Source: Pestalotiopsis fici W106-1 (taxonomy: Eukaryota > Ascomycota > Sordariomycetes > Amphisphaeriales > Sporocadaceae). From it: a DNA stretch of 64,000 nt. A program made the position numbers and the translations under genes. The notes beneath the pieces were generated by a model. That model made no database searches and had not been told where the DNA came from. It worked only from the letters and a program-made list of their open reading frames with translations. Each line of letters opens with the position of its first letter. The stretch's first letter is position 1. This document shows, piece by piece, positions 48,702 to 58,391 of the stretch. Location of the stretch: assembly GCF_000516985.1 (NCBI RefSeq), contig NW_006917100.1, positions 62,001-126,000 of the forward strand, read 5' to 3'.

Positions 48702-50220
48702 TATGTTCTTTTTGCCACTGTAGGGCGGTTTCACGGGGGGAAACGAAGCAGTACGTGCCGTAGAGCAGTCGGATTCAAGAATATCGAGTGAGGGGACAGG
48801 CTCTCATATATGTAGGTAAGCAGAGCACAACAGCGATGGCCCAACTTCGAGAAACAGGATTGCATGGAAGGTGAACATGCGCGCGGAGCGTCGATATATT
48901 TTCACATTTGGTTCAATGAAACGCAACACCAACTGCAGTTGTACAGGAAGCTACTGTTTACAACCCTGCATTCCGGATTGGTTACCTACACATGATTGGG
49001 TACCGACCAAGGTACAAGCATTAAACTGGAGCACCAAAATTAGACGACTCGCCAAGCTGCATGTGCTCATCCAGGAATGACCATTCAGACAATAAATGCA
49101 TGCGCCTGTTCTTCGGTCCACTGCCAGAAGTCCTTCGCATTGCCCGTTCCAACATCCTCAACTCCCCTAAACGCCAACTCAATGTTCCCTCTCATCCCTT
49201 GAATCCGCCCCCAAGGACCAACTTGGCTCAAATCATCTCACCTGAGCCGATATGTGAGGGGGAACTGAAGACGAGATGATCGAGGAAGCATTGAAAGTTG
49301 TCTGAGTTGATCTCTAGTCTACAAGAGAGGAGTGCTGAAGAGCGAACTATATACCCACGCAGGTGATCTGCGGTGGGTACTGACTATGTCAGTACGGCAA
49401 AAACAACTACTGTAACGACGACAAGCACAACATCAAAGGGACCCTCGTGCTGCTAGGTGGGGGGTTTTCGTCCGAGGCCACTATCATAACGAATCTCATT
49501 GAGTACTTGCACCAAGAGGCCTCAGCAATAAAGTCGCAAGGTGCAAATCCGGACCACAGGGGATGACTGCCTGGCTTTGTCCGTCAGGGGGTGAGGGTCA
49601 AATATGCAAGAACGACACGCAAGTCTCACTCGATCACTTCGAACACTGCTTCCACGATTTGGTCACGATCGTCATTAAAGCTTCTGATGAAGGTTGCTCG
49701 CATCGTTTGGGTGTGGAATATGCATATTATGCATGTCTCCAAGCATGGGATTCGTGCGAAGCAACGGTACAACCGACAATACTTGAATGATTTAGGCTGA
49801 TCCTCCGAGTTCTCGAGCGCATATATATTCCCGCACTCTCTTAGAACAGATCAGGCCATTAAAGAGACCTCTCATAAACGCTCTGTTGTCCAGGAGCTAC
49901 AGCACAGCACTGGCTGACTGCCCCCGCATGCGAGCGAGAGTGTTTATGAAGGAGACATTTGAAGAAGTTGGTTTCACTAGCGAATATATGGACGCAAAAA
50001 ATATTGGTGATCCAGCAACAATTTGATGATGCTTTCAACATTTTATAATAAGGTGAATCTTGACTAGATCCAAGGCACACCTTAAAGTTATTGCAGTGTC
50101 CGAATTATGACCAGAGCGACATAAACACCCAGACTTTCAACGCTTGCAGACCTCCGCCCAAACCAGAACATGTTGCTCAATCCAACCCAAGGACATGCTG
50201 GTCTAACACCATCGAGGCGT
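48702..50220. other. Gene-free stretch of about 1.5 kb
   Basis: No supported gene; short frames only (for example 49563-49800). Confidence 0.5.
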
Positions 50221-50500
50221 CTAGATACAGCCTCCACTCTTGCAGTGGACGCAAGCCGTAATGGCTGTCCAAACGCCACCCTGGCATTGAATCTAGTATC
50301 GATGCTTTAGCGACACATATCGAATCATATTGAAGATTCAGAACAGGAAACAGTATACTTACGACGTGGTTGTCATCTCCACATCTGGTGAGGCCAACAC
50401 AATCCCCAGAGCAAGCTGAACCCGTGTCGTAAGGTCCATTAGCGCAAGCCATGGCAGTGCCGGCGAGGCAGATGGTGGTGAGAATGGAGAAGAACTTCAT
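50221..50500 (-). CDS. Small secreted cysteine-rich protein
   Basis: A 65-residue protein in two minus-strand exons, 50363-50500 and 50221-50280, joined in phase 0 across an 82-base GT..AG intron. Residues 1-18 (MKFFSILTTICLAGTAMA) are a signal peptide. The mature peptide of about 47 residues contains seven cysteines: C-ANG, SAC, GDC, TRC, TAC, VHC and GGC. An odd number leaves one unpaired, unless the predicted cleavage site or splice is slightly off. Without splicing, the frame would run on into sequence that loses the last three cysteines, which supports the intron. A TATA box sits about 120 bases upstream. I do not recognise the family. Candidate roles are an effector, an antimicrobial peptide or a surface peptide. 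Confidence 0.7.
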
Positions 50501-50621
50501 GGTTGCTTTGATTTGATGTTGAAACTTTGTGGTTGTGGTTGTGATGTGTGTGTTGAGACTGTGAGAAGTTGATCGATGATCTGAATACCAAGTTTTGAAC
50601 AGAGTAGGGAATCAGCTGCCA

Positions 50622-50628
50622 TTTTATA
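50622..50628 (-). promoter_or_regulatory. TATA box of the small secreted protein gene
   Basis: On the minus strand the heptamer reads TATAAAA, about 122 bases before the start codon, a good core-promoter distance. Confidence 0.6.
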
Positions 50629-52592
50629 CTCAAACATTCCTCATTGACTTGTATTGAGATTGAAATTTTTATCCATCTCTCTCTCTACCTAGCGCAGGAC
50701 TCACGGATCGACGTCATGAGTCGAAAAGAACTATAAGCGCCATATCTGAATGTCTAGGATACTGTCAAGCATCTGATCCTGTAATACAGGCGGTGTCATG
50801 CATCGTAGGTGCGCTATACTCTTTCTATGTCGGATCCGCGAGGTTCAGATTGATATAGACTCAATCTGAGCCTGCCGAGCCACTATCCAGCATTGGCGAA
50901 CTCCTCAATAAGCTCGTATCAATGCTTCTGACGAAGGGATCATTTCATATCGTCATGTCCAACGACGATCCGGCTATCGCAGAGACGTGCTCCTGTAACA
51001 GTCGATGGATTCATCATAAAAGGTCACGGGGTAATGTTCTTTCCCGAAGATACACGGAACAGAAAAGATCACCGCGTCCCATGCTGTTGCTCTTCTTAGC
51101 TACCTACGTAGCTTGATTCAACACGGGAGCATATTGAATTGTGTCAGATGGTCAGAGAGGAGTGGACCAAGCAGAGGCAATCGGATTGTTTATAGTATAA
51201 CAACTCAATTGTCCACTCATTAGAAAACCGTGAAATATACACATCTGTTTGGCAGTATGCATAAATTGCACCAAATGCTACTGGCAACGCAGTCCGTTCA
51301 ACAGATGATTGATTGGGAATGCATTCGAACCGCCCCCACCCCACCCCAATTCTGCAGCCCTAATGCGAACCTGACCGCTCGGGACCGACTACAAGGTTCC
51401 TTGACCATACATTTGCATCTGACACTAAAAAGATCAGCACGTAAAGATGCCGGAAGTGGACTTGGAGCGGAGCAACAAGCCAGCCGGAACGAGCCTCGAC
51501 GAGCCTTACGAGGTAAGAGGACAAATCCCAATCGGACAAGCTGCCCAAAGTGTCGTTCCAAATACTGCGACATGGGAGAAGGCCTAACTGATTTTCGGAG
51601 ATAATATTCTATATTCGATTGCGGAAATGAGTGGGCATCGCCAGTCTGCAACTCGGTCCCGGCTCGGTACCAAGACGATGAATTAGGTAATGATTTGCAC
51701 TTGGAAAGAAAGTCGTTTTGTTCTGTACTAATTTGACCAACTGTGATGAGGCTTATGTAGGAACATGCCCCACTATTGCCATGTACTTGCCTAACACTCG
51801 GCCAATCCCCTACCAACCCGAGACGATCCGAGGGTTGTGATGATGCTGTAGGATTCCATTTTAACCTTAACCTTACAGCTCACCTATTACCTTGGTCCCA
51901 AATACTTTCTATACCCCTTATTAACTAGCTCGTTTGGCTTGACCCGGTGCAACGTAATGACTTGTAAGAGTTCTGGTGTTTTGGTGCTATTGATTTTTTT
52001 TCTTAAGCATCGTTGGTTTGAACGTATGGCCTTAGGGAAACGGTGGCTGGCTTTGTTATATCCCACCCTTATCACCATAAAAAAAGTGTTATATTATATT
52101 GGTTCGACCAACTAGTAATGATGCTTAGGAATACGGCCCGCTATTATCCGCATGTACCACCTTGCGGATTAAAATAGGTACCTACTGTGTATAGTTTGTT
52201 CCAAAGTGTATACTATGGAGACCATAGATTTTGCAGGGATAGAATGGCTCAAGGAATCTGCCATCTTTTGCATACCCATGCAGGCATCCTACTCCTTCTT
52301 GCGAGGAGAAATCTTATTTGGGATGACTTATACCAGAAAAGTCCGCCGCCGAGGGACCGAGGGCCGCGAGCAGGTCGGCGATGACAGCTCGGGCACCACA
52401 CGGACCACCCTGCGTTCTACGGGACCGAGTCATAGGTCCCACAATATCAGCATATAGTGTAGTTTATGGAACTCCGTAAAGTTATCACCCTGTCATTCTA
52501 GATACTGTGTACCTGTTGAAATGGCTTCACCGTCCGAATGGATTTCACTTCGTACACCGGAGGCGACGGCAAATGGGCTCTGCATTTGACGT

Positions 52593-52637
52593 ATCGTACG
52601 AAGGGAAAAAGGGGAAACTCTGTTCCCTTCGTACGAT
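52593..52637. repeat. Perfect 15-bp inverted repeat (hairpin)
   Basis: The arm ATCGTACGAAGGGAA (52593-52607) is exactly complementary to 52623-52637, with a 15-base loop of purine-rich sequence. No gene ends nearby, so a terminator role is not obvious. Confidence 0.9.
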
Positions 52638-54416
52638 GGCTATAGATGAGGTTCCCTGCTGGTCCGGATGCTGGCAGCCGACAGCCACCTCATGGCTGCA
52701 GTGGCTACCTATACATTCCGACAGTACCCGTGATATCAAGGTAGGCAGCTTTCAATAGCACAAAACTCATATCCATCTCAGATATTTTACTACAGCTTTA
52801 GTAGCTGCCAATGTATCCGATATCGTAGGCCATCGAGCTTTGACAACTTGCGTTTGGGATTTCCTGCGGGTTTCTGCATGCTGGAACCAGCATGGTAAGG
52901 CGCTTCTCAGCGGCTGACGCATTTGTGCATTAATATATGTTAAAATTGATTACAATCCCATCACATACGACCATACGCACTAGAAAATACGGCATCCCGT
53001 CCGCTCTGCCCTAGTCAAACTAGTGACGGCTGGATTAGTACTCAGATCGGTGACGGCTGGGGAATCCCCGGTGTTGTATGTTTTTGACTTTTTGGTGTAT
53101 ATTTGTCAATCTGTTTGGCTCCAGAGTTTGGAAATATGAACTGAAATATAAATCGAAACAGGCGCTAAGTCTAGTAAGAATAGTAGGAATACGTAGCAAG
53201 CTAAATTTTGCCCCCGCGGCTTTTTACCGAGGTCAATATATTTCTTGGCACGTCCTTAGTGTTTTCCAAAGATTCCAGGCATTGGCAATCTTTGCCAGCT
53301 AAAGTATTCGCCAACCTGCAAATGCGCCAAGGGCGAGTATGTTACATCATTGAGATAAGAGCAAACAGGCCTACTATACAAAGGTGCGAGTGCAAAGCCG
53401 CAGGGCTTGTTTCTGAGGAATAATATGAACGCATATTTTCCGGCACCTAGCATAAGGCTTTTAACCATGAAGCCATTAACTGGAACGACTTTATGGGCTT
53501 GTAAATGGCTTTATTACCCAAACCAATCTTGGGCACATCTTTGTTCCATCATAATGTGTTCCGTTATCGAGGCCGTCTTGAGACAGCTTGATAAACTTGG
53601 ATAAACTCTTTCAATGCCGGATCATTCTCATTTTGAAATTGTCTGACCCTCTTCGAAACTTCCATAGATTCTTCATTTCGCTTTCTGTTAACATCTCCAT
53701 GATCGGCGAGATCCTGACAAGCTTCACATCAGCCACAAGAATGACATACTAGCCCATTGTTTGTGACTTCGGAGAGACCTACTTGCCTGCCTAACTCACT
53801 AGTATTTGATGCGCTGTCAAAGGCAGTATGAGACACGCGCCGTTGGAAAAACGGCTTCTCGAGGAGGACTTTGAACTCGGCATCAATCTGTCGTCGCATC
53901 TCGCGAGCTGCCACGTGGAATTCCGCCACTTCTGCTGGATGAGCCAGCGGCGCAAAGAGGAGGAAGGGAGACGGAAATCAGAGGCGGGTTTCCAATCTCC
54001 CAGATCTGGCAATACTTCCCATCTCCGACAAGAACAACGACTAGATTGGGCAAATTTAAACACAAAAATATTGGCAAATAGTCTATTTGGGCAAAATGTC
54101 CCTGCCTTATTCACAGATTCTTTCGCATCCTCTACCAAACCGTGGTAATACACAAATAATAATGCATACACTACTTAGAATCTACAGGCTATGTCGATTA
54201 CGTCAAAGTCGTAATGATTCTACTCTAGTCATTTAAATGATGATGAAACCTATGTAAACCTGTATTAGATGTTTACTTTTGATTTCGTCAATGCAAAATT
54301 CAAATATTCAGAAGAGACACATAATGATATTGAAGCTGATTAACGTGAAGTCTGACAAATGAAACTGAAAAAAGGGGGGAACAAAAAAACCCAGTCGACT
54401 CTGGGAATCGACCTTG

Positions 54417-54488
54417 TGGTCTAACCTTTTAGTCATATGTCACCCTTTAAAGATCAAGGATCTTTGTGCTAATCTGACGGTTAGACCA
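54417..54488. repeat. Nested inverted repeats (two-stem structure)
   Basis: An outer 10-bp stem pairs TGGTCTAACC (54417-54426) with GGTTAGACCA (54479-54488). Inside it, AAAGATC (54449-54455) pairs with GATCTTT (54459-54465) around a 3-base loop. It does not fit a tRNA cloverleaf. Confidence 0.75.
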
Positions 54489-55024
54489 AGTTGCTCCCTT
54501 TATTAAAACAAACAAATCAATTCGCAATTATATCTTTGCTGGACCAATATGATTTAGCGAAACTTTATAATTGTTTGCCTTCCGGTGAGTCAATGTTTAA
54601 CTTTGGAGGTAATGCGTGTTTGCCTACATGGTAGTGTCCATCATTTTCAAAGCCAGCTAGCCTTATTCTAGGTATGGCAGTGGGTGTCAGAATCTAGATG
54701 CTTCATTATCGCAAGTGTGCGCAGCTTTTCGCTGTGACTTACAGTGGATCTCTTGCATGCACTGTGCAGCTGCACCTGCACCAACACATCTGGCGCATTC
54801 GGCCAACGTTATCTTCACTGCCCCCTCCCATTGCCTCGCCTACCTTACCGTGGTTCGCGTTCTTTCCAGCGGCTTCATCATTTCAGAACTCATGCCATCC
54901 TGCGCGACTTCCTTTATCCCTCGATTCTGTATTGCCATTTACTATAGCATAAACACGCTACACTTCAGCTGAAACTTGCGATTCGCTGATTTGAGGCCCA
55001 GGTCCGATCAGCAAGACTTTCAAT

Positions 55025-55711
55025 ATGGCTATCAGTTTGACTGTAGCAATTGGCGCCATTGCGGCAACCTATGTCTTTCTTGTCACTCTTCTTCGGCTCA
55101 CTCAAGGCCCGAAGGAGCCGCCTTCAATCAGCGATGCCATTCCCTTTGTCACACCAATGATCAATATGGGTTCCAAAGGGGTGAATTTTCACAGATTGAT
55201 GAGGTGTGCCTGAGCCTCCTCCCCTTGTCAAGCCTGCAAACGACACTGATGCCATTTTGATAACAGAGACAAATACAATTTGCCGATATACACTCTACGG
55301 ATGCCAGGCTCACGGCTTTACGTCGTTAATTCCCCATCTCTTCTGGGTCCCATTCAAAATCAGATTCGAAAATTGTCCTTTACCGCCTTTGAGGCAACAA
55401 TAGCAGCCAATGTATTTGGCGTGAGCAAAGAGAGCAACGCAATCATGGGTCGCGACTTGACAAATGAACATGGGTACTTGATGAATTTTCCCAAGTATGT
55501 TCACCCGGCTTTGAGTGCTGGTGCTGGTCTAGATGCTATGAATCGCAGGGCAATCGAGGTCATTGCTCAATCTCTAGATGCACATGTGAGCAAAGGATCA
55601 ACAACTATTAAGTTGTTCGACTGGGTCAGGCACGAGCTACTTTTCGCTTCAACCGAAGCTGTGTATGGACCCGAAAACCCGTTCCGTGATCCGAAGATGG
55701 AGAAGGCCTAG
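55025..55711 (+). pseudogene. Truncated cytochrome P450 (CYP7B/CYP8-like), N-terminal part only
   Basis: Exon 1 (55025-55203) encodes a membrane anchor and proline-rich hinge (GPKEPPSISDAIPFVTPMINMG). A 63-base GT..AG intron joins it in frame to an exon with DKYNLPIYTLRMPGSRLYVVN, FGVSKESNAIMG and YVHPALSAGAGLDAMNRRAI. The second exon ends VYGPENPFRDPKMEKA followed by TAG, where related P450s carry on with a tryptophan. A normal donor (GTAAGT) follows six bases after the stop codon begins, but no continuation is found before the LysM gene. The I helix, ExxR and haem-binding cysteine are all missing, so the remnant cannot be an active P450. Related proteins are the fungal P450s annotated as 7-alpha-hydroxylase or prostacyclin synthase-like. 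Confidence 0.8.
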
Positions 55712-55930
55712 CAGTAAGTGTCTCATACATTGATTAAGGATTTCTTTCTCGTTTCCGCGTGTTCTGCACTAAGCAGCCCACTTCTGGCCGTACATAAACG
55801 ATCAACAAAAAGGAAAACTTGAATTGAACAAGAAACCCCGCCCTTAGATTCATTTCGACATCCCAACAGCGATATGCAATTATTTAAATGCAGCTGCTCT
55901 AGCTTCACTTTTTCTTCTAGAGGCAAGTTC

Positions 55931-57247
55931 TCACAAGAAAACTCCGCTGTCCAATGACATTGTGGTAGTTGCAGGCACCGTCAAGTTCCAGGAGTAAGTC
56001 GGGCCAACGCAGAGTGCCGAATCAGGCTTCAGCGACGCAGTACACGCCTCAGTCGACAGAGAAGGATTCACGAGGCGAAAGAGGCCGGCCTCAATGCCTT
56101 CCTGGATGCATATAGCGCTGCAAGTATCCCCAGAAGCCACTACGTGCCACTTGCCGCAATTCATCGTCGTACCTGACGCTACCGTCTTTTTAGCGGGAGG
56201 TTCGACGGCATTTCTGGTATATCCGTCCCCCAGCGGTGCTGTCGTGGGAGCAGGAGCCGGAACTGTGCCGGTAAAAGTTCCACCCTGGGGCGAGACGCAG
56301 ATACTGCGACCCCAAAACTCGGCAGCTACCTGTAAATTCGAGCAGTCGAAGTTGATCCATTGATTAAAATTACGGACCTGACCGAATTCAAGTTCAAGCG
56401 CCGTCTCAATAGACACACACGTATCCGAGGGGCGCACGTAATATGTCTGGCAGGTGAGGGGAAGACACACGTTGACGCCCGAGTTAATATCCCGGCAGTC
56501 GGGGATCAGTGCCTGGTTTCCCATGTACAATGCGGCTGAAGACACGCTCGTAGCATTGGCAATAGACTCGCACGTCTCGCCTTTCCGCGTCGTAGTGTAG
56601 TGTTTGCCCGTGACGCAGTATAGCGGTGTTTCTGTTGGGACTTCGGTAAGAGGGGGAGGGATATTCGTGGGTCCACTCCCGCCACACGTAGCGTACACGT
56701 ACTGAAGAACCTCTTTATAATAGTCGTTGTAGATGGAATACTGTGAGGACTGCATCAGAGCAAGTCTCCGGATGTGACAGGTGTGACAAAGTTCTGTCCG
56801 TGGCATATGCTTGTAATCAGGGACAGTGCTGAAGTTGGCAATAATGTCGTTGCAGTATTGCTTGGTACGCGGGTCCTTGACACAGGTTTCATTGAAACCT
56901 GCCCACAAATAGCCTCCAAGTCTGTTTGGGGCTGATTTATCCAGCTGCTTCCCCTGACAACGGTTTGTGACGTCGCCAAACCAACCCTTCAGTGACGCAG
57001 AACAGGCGCCCGAGCATACTGAATCAGTAAAAGCGACGTCCCCAAGAGATCCCCGCCAGCCGAGCTGCAAAAATGTCCGCACGTATGAGTTGCAGCTGAT
57101 AGCGGCGGAAAGGGCATCGACGCATTCTGTACCCAAGGTGATGTCCAATTTTGTTGCGTTATAGAGTATAAAGCTTTCTTGTGCGAAGACGGCCTGCACC
57201 CCGAGTAAGAGTGCGGCGGCTTGGACTGAAGCAAATGAGAGGTACAT
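55931..57247 (-). CDS. Secreted LysM-domain protein
   Basis: A 438-residue intronless protein from the ATG of MYLSFASVQAAALLLG, a signal peptide; an ATG ten codons upstream would bury it. The N-terminal half (residues 25 to about 210) is cysteine-rich with no LysM. Three LysM-like modules follow: one around HYTTTRKGETCESIANATSV and NVCLPL, a second around YYVRPSDTCVSIETALEL and ICVSP, and a third after a Thr/Pro/Ala linker, around WHVVASGDTCSAICIQEGI and LCVGP. LysM modules bind chitin oligomers; fungal proteins of this type protect hyphae from chitinases or mask chitin from hosts. It is divergent from the chitinase gene with 1.1 kb between them, the usual arrangement at subgroup C chitinase loci, which suggests shared regulation. 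Confidence 0.88.
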   Translation of the reverse strand: MYLSFASVQAAALLLGVQAVFAQESFILYNATKLDITLGTECVDALSAAISCNSYVRTFLQLGWRGSLGDVAFTDSVCSGACSASLKGWFGDVTNRCQGKQLDKSAPNRLGGYLWAGFNETCVKDPRTKQYCNDIIANFSTVPDYKHMPRTELCHTCHIRRLALMQSSQYSIYNDYYKEVLQYVYATCGGSGPTNIPPPLTEVPTETPLYCVTGKHYTTTRKGETCESIANATSVSSAALYMGNQALIPDCRDINSGVNVCLPLTCQTYYVRPSDTCVSIETALELEFGQVRNFNQWINFDCSNLQVAAEFWGRSICVSPQGGTFTGTVPAPAPTTAPLGDGYTRNAVEPPAKKTVASGTTMNCGKWHVVASGDTCSAICIQEGIEAGLFRLVNPSLSTEACTASLKPDSALCVGPTYSWNLTVPATTTMSLDSGVFL

Positions 57248-58391
57248 GGCGGTGTCTTTGCTGCGATGACAAGACAAAGCTGGGGACTTGAGTTGAAGAA
57301 GAGAGTTATCCCGATTAGAAACTCAGAGACGCCCAGGACCCGGGTTTCGGGGGATGTCAATGACACTAGGTTAGAAATGTCGTTGATCTCCTCCTATAAA
57401 GTTCCCGTGTACGACTTGACCGTCCTGCTGACACATTTTGCAGACAATATTGAGGTAAGAAAAATCATTACCAAGACGGTAAACGAGTATGGGGCGGCAC
57501 TGCAACCAGGCCGCATTTGATGGGCAGAAACTGGGCTTGATACTACGCTAAATGGAAGTATCTCATACACTGTGCGCGCCTCGAGTATTTGTAAGGTACT
57601 TGTGTAATGCTAATGCATGCACCAGCGTTTAACCTTAAAACACGGCGGCTGACGTATGAAGTCGGTCATCCATACACCGCAAACCACGCCTGCCAAGGTC
57701 GACTATAAATTATATCGTACCGAGACATCGCGGTAGATATCATATCATCCATCGTCAGAAGGCAGGTGAGACAGTTTGCTATTATGCGGCCTTTAATCTT
57801 GAATAAGACAATTGCTGACTTGTATTTGAAATGCCAAGTATAATACGAATAAGACATAAGCCGAATTCAACGGTAAAACGGCACCTGTGTCTGTATTATG
57901 GTGCACGCAAGGTACGAGAGAGTTTCAAGCATCCTAATAATGCGATTCTCTTAATTCACAATCCTTGCTTTTTCATCTTTGTCACATTATCGAGTATTGA
58001 CAAAGGCCCGAATATTGACCGGTCGCTTGACAACACGATGTCTCGGCATTCTACCGACGGTCATCATCAAGTTAGCACAAGTCAAGAGATTGAATAGTAA
58101 ACCACAATCGACTATCTAAGGGAATTCCCGAGAGTAAGCTTAATTATGCAATGGGTAACAGAAGCCCGCAGAGTGTAAAGATGTGGTACTGGAGTTGAGT
58201 TTTGGGGGTGGGTGAGCTATGCAAATATGATTCAGAGCCTTGTTGCAAAGAAAGGGAAGTAGCTGGATCATTTTACCTAAAAAGAAAAATGTATATATCT
58301 GTATTTCTTCATAAAACATGAACTGATATTTCTGGATTTTCCCCGCCTTCCTTTATCCACATGATCCGGTAGCTTCCTCCTCCTCATCAAC
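57248..58391. other. Divergent promoter region between LysM protein and chitinase
   Basis: 1.1 kb holding both upstream regions. Open frames here lack family signals. The shared location would allow common control, but I could not identify binding sites with confidence. Confidence 0.5.

Larger units (their letters stand above)
50629..55024. other. Gene-poor stretch of about 4.4 kb
   Basis: AT-rich DNA with no complete gene. It contains two hairpin-forming sequences listed separately. A minus-strand open segment (53729 to about 53970) has protein-like composition but no family I know. Confidence 0.5.

Noticed and set aside
51298..51816. 172-codon minus-strand frame and a possible CxxC pair on the plus strand near 51541
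   Set aside because: The cysteines do not have Zn2Cys6 spacing and the long frame has no recognisable domain.
51855..51882. Repeated CCTTAA-like units as interstitial telomere sequence
   Set aside because: The unit differs from the fungal CCCTAA repeat and only three imperfect copies are present.
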